From assembly GCA_018857735.1 (NCBI GenBank), contig JABMCL010001219.1, forward strand, positions 124,001-188,000: a stretch of 64,000 bases of DNA, read 5' to 3'. The notes under the pieces are model-generated. The model saw nothing but the letters and a program-made list of their open reading frames with translations, was not told the DNA's origin and ran no database searches. Positions 11,857 through 24,430 of this stretch are shown piece by piece. How positions within the stretch are numbered: the first letter of the stretch is position 1; every line of letters starts with the position of its first letter. The stretch is from Alviniconcha marisindica (Eukaryota; Mollusca; Gastropoda; Provannidae). The translations under genes were made by a program, and so were the position numbers.

Positions 11857-12215
11857 GTGAGTGAAACATAGCTTCTGTTTACACAGTGGTTATCTTCCAG
11901 ACATTGGGGATAACTGCAAGATGCAACTACTCTATCCACATGGCACCCAAAAAAATGCTGATCGCTTTGTGACAAGATATGTATTAAGTTACATTTTGAA
12001 CAACAGTGTCATCTGTTTAAAACTCACATTAAAAGTGGAAACTTGTTTTTAGGCACATGCTGCAGTGACCAATAAAAATTAGGAAAACAGGACAGTATAT
12101 ATATACAGTGAATGATTAATATAAACATCTACAGCAATTGCACTAGATTAATTTTATCATTTCCACTACCTTAAATTCTTTCTTTTCATGCTCAGAATAC
12201 AAACCTATCCCCCTC

Positions 12216-12291
12216 CACACACACACATGCATGCACACATTCACACTTGTGCGCACACACACACACATATGCACACACTCACGCTTGTGCG

Positions 12292-12375
<84 letters not shown>
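12216..12375. repeat. (CA)n microsatellite
   Basis: Imperfect CA repeats become a pure run of about 38 units at 12297-12372. His/Thr and Cys/Val open frames in all registers are products of the repeat. Confidence 0.95.
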
Positions 12376-12376
<1 letters not shown>

Positions 12377-12573
12377 GTGTGTATGTATGTCTCATCAAGA
12401 TGCTATCAACTTGCATGCTTCAGCTGACCTGCCATTGTCAAAGACACCGCCAACCTCATTGAGTAGCCGGCATTAGAGACACAGTTGCTGAGGATACTTG
12501 GAATGGCATCATTTATGGTGCTGGGCATCATTAAGATGATGGCAGTATGCCAAAGTTCAGTCAATGTCTGAAA

Positions 12574-12978
12574 TGGGCCCTGATCTATAGACAATAGCCA
12601 ATACCTTCAACCATCAACAGTCTTGCAGCTTTTCCTTTCCTTGTTGGTATCTTTTACACATGGGGAGAGGAAGAGAGAATAAATGGAGCTGGGGTGTCAT
12701 CAGCAGGATGCCTGAATGCCTGCCTGAGGCTATTGTCTTTGTCAAATATGCCAGTGACCTCGGTGAACTTCCTTGGAGAATGGTTTCTGTGAACAAACAG
12801 GGCAAACAGATTCTGGGAACAAATGGGTGGAATGGTTCTTGAGATCAAACTGGATGACAATAATGTGTGCACAGTTGAACTAGAAAACCTGAAGGCACAC
12901 CAGCTGTAGAGCTGCAGCTGATAGAATATTAATTATAAGTTGTTGAAGGTATTGGCTATTGTCTGTAGATAGGGCCCA
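12574..12978. mobile_element. MITE with about 37-bp terminal inverted repeats (405 bp)
   Basis: The left end, 12574-12610, begins TGGGCCCTGATCTATAG. Its complement, with a few differences, ends the element at 12941-12978. Both arms carry 'acaatagccaataccttcaac'. The inside has no transposase. I see no clear target duplication, so the superfamily is open. Confidence 0.75.
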
Positions 12979-12984
12979 TATGTA

Positions 12985-13500
12985 TGAGAAAATGAAATTA
13001 AAGTCCCTAGTCCTGATTTGCTAACAAGTGAAAAGTCCAGCCCTCTTTCCACATGCATGCATTGTCCAAAAGCTCCAAAATAGCTATTTGTTTGTGTTTG
13101 TATTTAGCTCCGGACAGTTCCCTGTTTAACCAGTGACAGGTGGTGGCCAAAAATCCAGGCTCATAAATGTTTCACCATTTATTTTGGTTCTGAAGACAGC
13201 ACACTTAAACCAACAATAAACCCAATTTTAGATCCAGCTGAGCATACATTATTTACACATAATGATGATAATAATTATACATACGACATTTAGAATCAAA
13301 ATACAAAATTATAATGGTATTTCAGATATAATATTAAGTCATTGTTATCACTGCAGCATTATGTCTGAACCTATGAAACAACCACTTAGTACTCTCAATG
13401 AAATGCATGCAATAATAAAATGCACTAACCACAACAAGCTTGAACTGAACAAACATTGCAAAGCCAAAGTTGACAGAACAGCTAATGACACTGTTTGACA
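12985..13500. repeat. Dispersed repeat, partial copy (relative of 39985-40925)
   Basis: The opening block with 'agtcctgattt', then 'aagtc', then 'aaaagctccaaaatag' aligns with 39985-40080, in the same order and orientation. Similarity fades towards 13500. No coding capacity. The element type is unknown. Confidence 0.45.
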
Positions 13501-14629
13501 TGGAATGGACAAATCACAGAACAACATCCACTGATACAGTTTTGCAGTTATTCACATTCAAGCATACAGGTAGTTTCACAGAAGCAGAAGTTTGCAACTT
13601 TCCAAAAGTTGCAGATCTTTGCAACTTTTTCAAAAAACTAAGATGACAAAAAGATGAGTTGAATCAAGCATAGATATGTGCCCCTAAGCATTTTGTTGTT
13701 GTTGTTTGTGTGTGTGTGTGGGGGGGGGGGGGGGGGGGGGGGGGTTTATGCATGTTCAAATGGTAGCTTCACAGGGTGTAAAAATAAAAATAAAATCACA
13801 GAATTAGTTTTTTTTTAATGCACTTCTTTTAGGGGTTTTTTACTCGATAGCCTGTTTTGGGTCAGTCTTTTTTAGATTCAGACTGATCAGACAACCCTGG
13901 TAAGCACACAGTCCAAGAAAAAAGATCAGATCAAGTTATCAAAATGGGCAAATGACGGACAATAAAGGTGAAATAGCTGAAAAAGACTTACAGACCAGTC
14001 AAGAGATTAACAAGTAAATATTTAAAGAATCTTACCCCAGTAATATGTTCACTTCTTTGGTGTGTGTAAATTTTGCCAGCAAAACTAGATGGTACACAAA
14101 TCAAGAAATTTGTACAGTAGATAGCAGCCAAGTTTTTAGTCTTTTTTTAAAATTATTTTATTAGAAGGGGCGTGGTGATGTCAGGAATAAATTACATCAA
14201 AACTGCCCTCAAATTTATGGCATTGTTTGTGGAGAGAAGACCTGTCTTTGTCCATGATAGGATGGTATGCCAAGATCAGTGAATAACTGATTAACGCAAA
14301 AGATCTAAACATTTAAAATGAAAGCAAACAAGGCATGTCTCCTGGTGCAGCAAACATCCCCCTGTTGGAATAATGGTCCGTTCTTTTGTTTGTGTAAATT
14401 TGGCAACCAAACACACAAATAAGAGATTTGTGCAATGTATGGAAAAGAAGTTTTAAGTCATATAAATCAAGAGTTATTAATAGAAATTACAAGATGATGT
14501 AATAACTTTTTAAAACTATCCAAAATGGGGTCAACATACATGTTCATTTGCATTGTCCCTTCCTACTTAACATGCAGTTATCTGTCAACTCATCAGATGG
14601 TCTTCATACCCAAAGACATACACAAAAAT
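13501..14629. other. Gene-free intronic sequence with poly-G tract
   Basis: Contains a short GT run that turns into about 23 consecutive G at 13720-13744, a frequent assembly trouble spot. Blocks with 'gcaacttt' and 'ttgcaac' at 13590-13632 recur loosely near 17020-17110 and 17460-17530. Confidence 0.4.
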
Positions 14630-16610
14630 AAATTTACCTGTTCATCTTGATGCTTCGCTTCTGGCTAGCCACAATCGAAGACCTACCTGTTGCTAGGAGT
14701 CTGCATGTCCACAGATGCTCCTGTTCAACATACCTGTGCATTTGGATGCTCTGCATACTTACCCAAAAATAAATCTACCTGCTTAATGCTTTCCTTTCAG
14801 GCTACCACACCACAAGCACCTACTTCTTGAATCTACTACTCCTTTACCTGCCCATATATCATGACTTTTGTCTAACTACAAAGCACTACCTGTCACCACA
14901 GCTACTTGTGTACCTCCCATAGCTGTACCCACCCATGATCCTACCTGTTCATTTTTGTACTTTTATTCAGTCCGATGAACTGATAAGATCTACCCATCAA
15001 CATTTCTACTGCTCTACATGTCCACAGATGTAACTGTTCATCAATATACCTGTTAAATTTATTTATTCCTTTTTTGGCATAAGAATATTAAGATGCACAG
15101 TTACCTTTCAACTCATCTGTTGAAATAAATCTACCTGTTTGTCTTCATGCTTCACCATTGAAAAACTCCACCTGTTCATTTTTATGCATCTGTTCCAAAG
15201 TAACTCTACAATCTACCCATCTACCCACCTACTTCAGTACATACATAAACCTGTTTATCATGATGCTTTCCTTCCAGCTAACCACGAAGACCTACCTGTA
15301 GACTCAGCTACTCTTTCACATGACCATAGATGCACCCACTCTTCAACTACCCGTTCATTTTGATACTTTAATTCCAACCGCTAATATTTACCTGCCCACT
15401 CAACTCTTGCTCTACATATCCATGGATCTATGTGTTTATTTACCCACCTGTTCGGTCCCTTATTTTCCTTCCAGCTTAATATGCACACTTATCTGTTTAC
15501 ATACCCACATCTACTGGTCTACAAACCCACCCAAAAATAAAACTAACAATTCTTCTTGGTGCTATTTCCTACCATCTAACCATGAAGGAAATTTCATGAA
15601 GGAGTTTTTTATGCCAAGACAACAATGACGGTTATATCAGGGTAAATGGCCATGAAGACTCAGCTACCTGGCTTGTAGATGCACCCATTCATCAACCAAC
15701 CTGTTAATTTTGGTGATTTCATTCCAGATAACCACTAAGATCTACCTATCCGCTCACCTAATGTTTTACATATAATTTACCTTAGTATCTCCATGCTTAC
15801 TTTACAGCTAACAATGTAAGCCTACCTATGTTCACTCACCTACTTGCTGACCTACTGTACCCAAGTCTATCCGTTCATAAAGCTACATATTCAGTTCATG
15901 ATTTCCTTCCATCACTTGCCTGTCCACTTACAGACCTGTCTGTATACCCACTGATCATGTTCGTCTTGATCCTTTCTTTCTGGTTAACCACAAAGATTGC
16001 CTCTACACTCACCTCCTTGTCTAGAGAGACTATTACATTAGCGGACATGTATGTGGACAGCTGAGAAGATATCACAGGTGCATTAATCATATGCAGATAT
16101 TTGTGGTTAGGGAGAGGCATAAGTGTGCCGACATGTTTGCAATGAGCCGTGAAGAATAGCAAGAAAATGTTTGTGTGGATAAATGGGTAGTTTTGTAACT
16201 ATCACCTGAGTGTACAGGCCTGTGGTTAGCTCATTATTTATTTTTGACATATCAACTGATGGGTAGGTCTCTGGGCTAGCAGATCACACTTGAAAGCACT
16301 TGTCAATATTTGTGTTGTCCAACAGTGGCCTAAATGGGTGCAGTTGTATTTAAAGAATGTGCAACTTTGTGGGTCTGGAGACCATACAGGTTGACCTGTC
16401 AAAAGACTGTTACACATCATTGAACAAGTTTGTTTTTTAGCTTGTACTATATGGCCATCTGAGCAAGTGCACCACTGCCTATCATAGGGGTTTGTAGATA
16501 GGTAGTCCAGTAGCTTTGTGGTTTCCTATCCAATCAGTTGGAAGGAATAATTTATTTCATTTTCATTGATGAGAAAGGTAGATCAATCATCATTCACATG
16601 TGTGGGTAAG
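14630..16610. repeat. Decayed tandem repeat ('ctacctgttcat' type) that switches strand
   Basis: From 14630 to about 16060 the plus strand repeats blocks such as 'ctacctgttcat', 'ccagctaaccac', 'aagacctacc' and 'acccac' at irregular spacing of roughly 60-120 bp. From about 16070 the same vocabulary appears as its complement ('gtggttag', 'gggtaggtc', 'aggtagatc'). The whole looks like an old minisatellite with an inversion or head-to-head junction near 16060. Open frames here are short and not conserved. Confidence 0.55.
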
Positions 16611-19600
16611 ATAGGTGTTTATACATAGCCATGGTAGTAGAATAAAACACACTAATTACAAATACGCACATGTACAATAGTAGCTGGTAGATGTGTAGTT
16701 AGGCAGGCAAGCCTCTGTGTCAACAATTTTTACTAATTTAATTTTGCATTAGATCTGACCATTAGATCTAGACAGTTTCTTCTGTATGATTACAGACTTG
16801 ACTAAACAAGTTTTAGTAGTCTTGATATGCTGACTTGAGAATCAAAAAATATAATCTGGCAATGTAGGTGCAGGTACATTTACGATATTATTTCTGAGGA
16901 ATATGTGACCAGCAATAAACCAATTCAATAAATAAAGCAGGCTGCATAAACAGCAGCACTATCTCAAAAATGCAATCGACTGAATAATGTTGGTAAAGAT
17001 TCGGTGTGCCAGTTCCAAGTTGCAGAAGTTTGAAACATTAGGTTCACACCATCACAGAACTTTACAGTTTGTCCCAGATCTTTGCAACACTGTCTGGTGT
17101 GATGAAACCTAAGGTAAATAAATCAATATGGACATGGAATGAATAGATCAACTTTCCATCTTTCATCTGTTGTCATTATTATATTTTTATGTGCTGTCAT
17201 TATTTAATGCCAACCTATTTCCTGATGTATGTGATCACAAAAATTAAGGCAGAAATATCCAACATTGGGTGAAAAATCATGTCTTTTACAACTATGCAAC
17301 ATGGAAAGATGTGGTCAAACCACACACAAATGAATCAATCCAGTATGTGAAACTGATAAAAAAAAATAATCATTTCTCTTTCCTATGGTGTAGCTCATTT
17401 TCACTTTGGTGTTGTAAATATTTACCAGTTAACCAATTCATGAGGGTACCTTCTGTTGAGAACTTTGCAACTTCCCCAAACTGACTGTTTGTTGCAGAAG
17501 TTTACAACACGATGTGGTGTAGTCAGGTTAAAAACAGAATAATCTAAATCAGATAGGAAACACAGAAACATGTTTCATCTTCTGGTATTACCATTTGCTT
17601 AATTTTCAGTGCCCTAGTTATTTAGCAGTAATCCAGTTTCTGACAGGAGTGACGACAAAAAGTAGCAGCAGTAAGCAACTTTTGGGGTCAAGTTTGAAAC
17701 TTCATGGCACCGTAACGTCTGTATGCATCACAGTGCAGAGTGTTTGAAATAAAAAGTAACGCCAACACGCAAAGATATGGGACATTTTCTCATCTTTTAC
17801 ATGGTACTATTCTCTTTACATTCTACTGTGTAGTTATTAAGCAGTAGGCCCTAAAACAACAGCTCTGATGGACATTTTCTACCACTCTATCTGTTAGTGC
17901 CTGAATTAGTTTCTGTTCCAGCCTGTTTAGACTGAGACTTTCTAGGTTTGTTTGGATTTTATTTCATCGTGCTTTAGCTTTCAGAGTCTTGGCAGCCAGA
18001 GTGGCTGTGCTACTTAGTTTTGGGGCTATTTTCTTGTGCACAGGCTGTACCATGTTTGGCTGGCATTTTTGCATACAAGTTTGAACTTGGTTTCTGGCAG
18101 CATCAGCATACTTTGTTTTGGTGGTTCAGAGGTTTTTGGGACTGTGGACTCCTCATGCAGAAATGAAGATAAAATGAAGATGAGAATATTAATGTTCATA
18201 TTTCATATTCATGGTCCAGTTGCTCAGGTTGTCAACATTTTGTGGCAGGACACCTGATTGTTGGTCCACATGGTACTGACTTCAGTTTGGCTCTGCCCCT
18301 ACTTTGGACTACACCTACTTTCCCTGCAACTTAAATTTAGTTTTTATTTAGTCCCTACAACTTAATTTTAGTCTTATTTAGTCCCTACTTCTCAATTTTT
18401 GGAATTTAGAATGGCAGGCCAGAAAGGTCAAACTTTTTTTTATCCCAAATCAATTTTTTTGAACAGGTACTGAAAACGTCTACATTCCTTCTCTGCCACC
18501 TAGCAGTTTGGAATTGTTGCTTTGGATTACAGCCAAAAAAGCTATCCGCAGCTAGAGCTATACTCACTAAGCTACTTCTTCCACTGCTGCTCTGCACTGC
18601 ACCACAGCTGTTCGCTGTCACCTTGCTTTTGTACTGCTTGCCAGCTGGCCAGCTGCGCTGTGCAGATCATCTGTTTTGTCCTGTCCATGATGTGGTATGT
18701 TTCCTGCTACCACCGGCTGTACTTGCCTGTTATAATAGCTGGTGGAGTGGACCACAAGGACAGCACTGTCCAGCAAAATCTATGCAGGTTGCCTATATTT
18801 AAATACCATGCAGATTTGGCTAAAAAATGATTTTTTGCATGAATTTTTAGTTTTATGTGCAATTATTATGTAGCATTAATTTTTGCTTTGGTCCTGTTGA
18901 AATGCACCAATTTAAGAATAACTGTAGTGGTCTAAAAATAGATTGGGGATCTCCCCCCCTGAATGCATATTGTCATTACATTTTGTTGTTTTACACACAT
19001 TTTTGTAGACTCGGCCTACAAACATGACAATGGTGTTGTCTCAGGCACGTAATCTGCTCAGGCGTAATAATTTGTCAGGCGACTTAACTGATGATTGTGT
19101 GAATAATTTTATGTCTTTCTGTGAATAAATCTCTTAATCGTGCTATGTGTACTTCACTATAGTGGATGAGACCTGTAGCTGCCATTTACTAATAATGCTC
19201 AGCGATGGACCAAGGTGCAAAGTGTTGGGTGACAATTCTTTCTCAGCGTTTTGATCCGATGCTACTACAGGAAATATTTTAGTCACCATAATAATAAGAA
19301 TGAAAAGAAAGAAAAAAATCTACCAGCCAGTGTCAGGCCAGAAATGCACACTTACACAAACAGGTAGTACTTAGTAGAATATTTAAATGTATGGTTCCGG
19401 TAGACTACTCCTATCAATCAAAAAAAAGTATCAGGAACCTTTTCTTTTACTTGTCCAGTAACAGCTTTGCCAGTTTCCTATCGCAGACGTCTAACCTTGT
19501 GCACCACTCTCTCAACTTCTCCACCTGGTCACCCAGGTTTACCAGCCAACGACCTGTATCTACGTTGTTGGTCTCTTGCCAGTCGAGCTAAACTTTTTTT

Positions 19601-20016
19601 CTTTTCTTTTTTGTCCTCCGAAGATAAATGGTAGTAACTCAAAATTATCTCTGCTTTGATTGCATAGTCTTGAAAAAAGGAAAAGAACTATGAAGATATA
19701 AACACCACTGTTTCATTCTCAGTTCTTCGTTGCTTTCATTCAACAGGCTATTTGGTCCTTATAATAGCACATGAAAGAATGTATTTATTATCTATTAGCC
19801 AAAAGAAGGCGGCACACAAAACAAAACACATGTCCCATCCCATGTTTTCTTTTTGTGTACTTATTCCTAGTCATTCTTTTCAGTTTTGTCATTCTTGCCA
19901 TCAGTAACTACTTCTAGAGCCGTTGTTTCCTTCGACTCTTCCTTCACCATTCTATAATCTTGCGTCAGATTATTCATATCGTAATGACGTCAGAATTATT
20001 TTGCCATCCTAGCATA
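16611..20016. other. Gene-free intronic sequence
   Basis: No gene is recognised. Related blocks with 'gcagaagttt' recur at about 17020, 17460 and 17680. A small local duplication of 'tttagtccctac' lies at 18330-18390. Confidence 0.4.
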
Positions 20017-20805
20017 TGGGGGAAATTCATCCTCTCGCTCGGTTGGGGGAACTTCGGCCACCCAAACACCTTGTGAACTGCACTCAATACTACGCATCAA
20101 CCCCTACAAGTGAACTTTTCCCAACTGTAACATCAGCTTCATAATGGATCAGTTCACAAACAAAACAACAAACGAGTGATTATTACAAGTAGCGTGTGGG
20201 AAAACATGTCCTACTTTGGGAGCCTTGCTATTCGCTTGGCCAAAAAAACATAGTGTGGTTTGTACGAAAAGCAAGGACCGAATACTGTTGGCAGATCTTG
20301 TTTGTTTTGAAGTTCAGTGTTTGCCACGATCTGCCCACTTAAATCTTCCTAATTTTGGCATTTTGATGACGTCATTTGAAATCTGCGTATCCATTCTTAG
20401 CACAAAAAAAGGTTTACATCAGCTGCTTCTTGTCTGTCTTCTTCTTTGCTTCCTTCTTCTTTTATTATTATATATTTTTCTTGCATTTGACGAAGACAAT
20501 TTTCTGTCGAAAGCGCTTGTGTTTCATTGTTTCCTTGTGTTATGTCGTATAGGTGAATACATTTCCCTAGTTCTGTTCCATCAGTTTTGTCAACCTCACC
20601 AGTAGTTGTTCACTCATTCCTCAGAAAAAGAATGTTTTCTTTCATATTCATGAAATCACACCGGTAGTTGTTGTATACTAGTCTGCGATTTGTCGAAGGT
20701 GTCTACAAACCACAATGAGCATGTGTTGGTTGAGCCAGTGTGACAGAATCATGTCTAGAAGCGTGCATGGGAATCAAACGTACCTGTTTGGATGAATTTC
20801 CCCCA
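20017..20805. mobile_element. Candidate MITE with perfect 16-bp inverted ends
   Basis: TGGGGGAAATTCATCC at 20017-20032 is matched by its exact complement at 20790-20805, 789 bp apart end to end. No target duplication or transposase is visible. The match is too long to be a likely coincidence in a window this size, but similarity does not extend inward, so the call is provisional. Confidence 0.5.
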
Positions 20806-21431
20806 GGCCACCCTAAAATGTTCGAAAGAACGCTAGACATCATTTCACTGTTCATCTTGGCAATTTCAAACATTATCAGTTTATTTCTGAATTTTTTGTG
20901 CTGTTCCCTATGAAAACATTGGGAAAATGAAACTATTTCACACAGACTGTCCAGATTTAAAAAATAAACATTGACAAAAATAATTTATACATGACATGTA
21001 CACAAAATTGAGAAGTTCCCGTATCCTATCAATACTGAAACGGGGGAAAGAGCTCATGAAAACAGTGTTACTGTTAGTAACACTGTCTGGGAAAGTCCTC
21101 TTCTAAAATCGTTATAAAATCAACAGCATGTTCAGTCACAAAACTTTTAACGCTGATCATGTTTGTTTAACGCACATGAGAAGTTTAGCCACTGAAAGAG
21201 AGTTCCTTTAAACTACTATCTTGTGTTACTTCAGACTTTTAATTGGGCCCAAACTCAATAGTGGCCTTGTTAAAACAAATCAGTTTGACATTTTGAGTAG
21301 AAGCAAATGAGTCACTGAATCTTGTAGTTGTGATATGCCTGATGAATAAATGAAATGTAAGTAATGTTTTTATTACCTGTGAAAATAAATATTGATTTTT
21401 AAAATGCCATTTGAAATAGGAAAAGTCAGTT

Positions 21432-21529
21432 CTGACATGTAACATGCATGATAGAAAAAAATACCCACATTCCAGTGTTTCTGACATGTAACGTGCATGA
21501 TAGAAAAAAATACCCACATTCCAGTGTTC
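21432..21529. repeat. Near-exact 49-bp tandem duplication
   Basis: Two adjacent units (21432-21480 and 21481-21529) begin 'ctgacatgtaac' and end 'acattccagtgtt'. They differ at one or two bases, so the duplication is recent. Confidence 0.9.
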
Positions 21530-21589
21530 CACTCAACCAAGATGGTGGACGTGTGCACGTCGTTACTCGGAAACTAGATCTAGATCAGA

Positions 21590-21750
21590 CATCAATGGCG
21601 CATACACATACAGAAAGACACAATGTGATCAAACTCACTTTTTGGTTGCAAATTTCCATCTGGATGATTCTGATTATATTTGTGACCCAGAATAGCACTT
21701 AAAATGCTCCAGGAATTTCTGACCGCCTCCTTTGATATTACCCTGAGGTC
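21590..21750. repeat. Dispersed repeat shared with 48770-48990
   Basis: Shared blocks in the same order are 'ctagatctag', 'atcaaactcactttt', 'ttgacc/gtgacccaga', 'aaaatg' and 'gaatttctgac/gcctcctt'. The other copy lies in the probable DNA-transposon insertion at 48590-49700, which suggests this is a piece of the same family. Confidence 0.5.
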
Positions 21751-22436
21751 GTCTGCTTCGGCAGTTGTCAGCCTGACTTTGATAATGCAGGATGTATTCT
21801 AAATCTGCTATCAGCACCCAGATAAATAGCTAATCCTCATGATTTATTGTAATACTTTCCATGCATAGTCTGTGGGATGGACAGGTGTGCGCAATCTGCT
21901 GGAAGTAGGAGGGAGCACGTCAGCTGGGTTGCTGGCTGAGCGCATAGCTGTATTTCCCTAGCACTACTCACTACTATAGTAGTGGTGAAAACCTCGCATT
22001 TCATGACGACAAGATGGGTGCGAAAGATCACTGCCGTATAATCCACTGCACAACTGGTCAAATAAAAGCCAGGAATCCCGCGGAACATCTGTCATTTAGT
22101 TTCAGTAACAAGGCAGAATATTGCATTCGGCGCTGACTCAGTCAAGAATGATCCCCAATCTGTTGAGAATGAAGTTTTTTTAATTTTATTTTTACTTTAG
22201 TTTTTTCTCCGGCTTACTCCAGTGTACCGGCTGTGGACTTAATTACTACAGTATATACCACTGTTGTTAGAATGAGAGAATGTGTGCATGAGGGAGGCAT
22301 TAATAAGGCATTAATTAGGCTGTTTTTGGCAGGACTTGTCAGTGTAGTGTGCATGTGAGGGTGTTGCTGTGTTGAGACCTCTAATTTCTGATCTCTTACT
22401 TAAATTTTACCATATGTACAATCGTTTAGGCTAATT

Positions 22437-22521
<85 letters not shown>

Positions 22522-24077
22522 AACAGCTTTCACTAATTTCATGATTTTCATCCTGTTTTAGGAATAATTTATGAGGCTACCCCGCTTGGTCTGTTATTTG
22601 TGTGCGTCGTATGTGTGTATGCGTGCACGCGTGTGTGTGTGTGAGAGAGAGAGGCTGAGATACCAGGGTGGGTGTATGTATGTGTGCGTGTGGATGTGTG
22701 GGAGGCGGCAATATGGTGTATGGGTGTGGGTGTAACAGGATGAAAATAGTGATTATACTTGTGCCGAGTATATAGCCTATTAATCAGAGTAATATGTGTG
22801 CTATTGTTTATTCTACAGTGCACTTGTGTAACCAATATTATTATATCTAATAATGTTTATGATATCAATATTGCCTGTCTGTTGTTGTGCTCTCCTAAAT
22901 TCTTAATCATTTATATATGGTCATTTTTGTTTTCATTTAAAAAAAAAAATAATCTTGTTTTGCTGTTGTTTTTTGGTTGTTTTGCTTTGCTTGTTGCTTT
23001 AAATGGAATAAAGACGTACTCAGCTTGACCTGACAAATGAAAACAGCAGACTACCTACCAACAAACCTAATAGTAAACACACCACCAAACCCCAACCATT
23101 ATAGTCTGCAGCAAATAAATAATGGGGACAACCGCAGACAAGCCTCAGTTGCACAGAACTGATAAAACAGGGAGGGTGGGGGGTGGAAGGGGGGGAAGAA
23201 AAGAAAAAAACAATAGGGGGTGGGGGGGGGGGGGGGGAACAACCCTAACCTAGCTCTCTGATGATGTTTGACACTTATTCTCACTGCAGCATCACAAACT
23301 GAACCGAAATGGCAAACTCTGCCTGATGTTTGAGCCATGATATAATCATATAACTGATATTAATAATAATATGAAATTTATAGTGCGAGTTGAGCACATG
23401 CATGCACGCGTGCACACACACACACACACACACAAATGTTCACAGGTTTCCGTGCACGCACCCACACACACATATATACATATGCACACCAACTCACACA
23501 CACACACATATAGGCAGATCACACGCACTTGTGCTGGCGTACACTAAATGCCCCCCACACTCCACCCCACCCTACCAGCTCACCCTGAAAAATGTAAAAA
23601 AAATAATAACAATGGCCAGCCAGGTGCTGCAGCTTCTTTCTCAGGAAACGGATTGAATGAACCAGAAAATTTACTAAGTCTGTGGGCATCCAAAATGATT
23701 CAGTCCAGTCAGATATCAGTACGCTTTAAGTCAGTGTCAGCACGTTCCCCTTACATCCGCTTTGGAGGAGATGTAGAACTTTGTAGTTGACTCTGATTGG
23801 TTGTCGCTGTGCAATAGTGAGATAAACAAAAGGGGTCTATTTCGTTGTTGTGCTAGAACTGTGACAGCATCCATCATAAAAGGATCAGGTTTGTGCGTGC
23901 AAAAGCGATGGTGTCAAGTGTGTGGTTAGCAGTTGTGGTCATAATAATGCCGATTTGTGTTATGCCTCTCATGAATAAATTTACATTGGTGTCACAGGCT
24001 TATTTGAAGTCAGAGAAATCCAATTTTAAGTGTCTTTTATTATTTTTTATTTCCCTTCAGATCTCCCTGTGGACAAG

Positions 24078-24117
<40 letters not shown>

Positions 24118-24430
24118 CAGACTGAGGGTGATGTACTGGCAGGGTATTGTCAAACACTGGCTGCATCAACAATCTCCCAGGTGATGATATTCAATAGCAA
24201 AAACAAATTTGGTTCACAAAAACAAGACGCACAGACACAAACTTGTTGCCAAACAAACACCCGTTCCAGTCTAGCTTGGCATGAAACTTCACTGCTGCTG
24301 CACTCTACATCTTGCAGCACAGAGCATTTGAAAAAAAGGAGAACAAAAACGAGACATTTCAAGACTGGTCCAAGAAACATCAGGAGAAGCCAATGTTTCC
24401 ATATTAGAGCTGTGTGCTGGAGTTGGAGCT
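21751..24430. other. Gene-free stretch with several microsatellites
   Basis: Holds a (CT)n tract at about 22439-22520, GT-rich sequence at 22598-22740, a G-run at 23218-23237, CA-rich sequence at 23408-23512 and (GT)n at 24081-24114. Open frames spanning these tracts are not convincing genes. An ATG at 22014 starts a short Cys-containing frame that I could not assign. Confidence 0.45.

Noticed and set aside
13720..13744. Poly-G and other homopolymer runs (10806-10855, 29418, 57391) as possible regulatory G4/i-motif sites
   Set aside because: Homopolymer length is unreliable in assemblies and the runs lie inside mobile or unassigned sequence; no evidence for a function.
22014..22130. THAP-like zinc-finger start (a C-x4-C pattern after an ATG)
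   Set aside because: Too short, stops soon and lacks the rest of the C2CH signature; I cannot support it.
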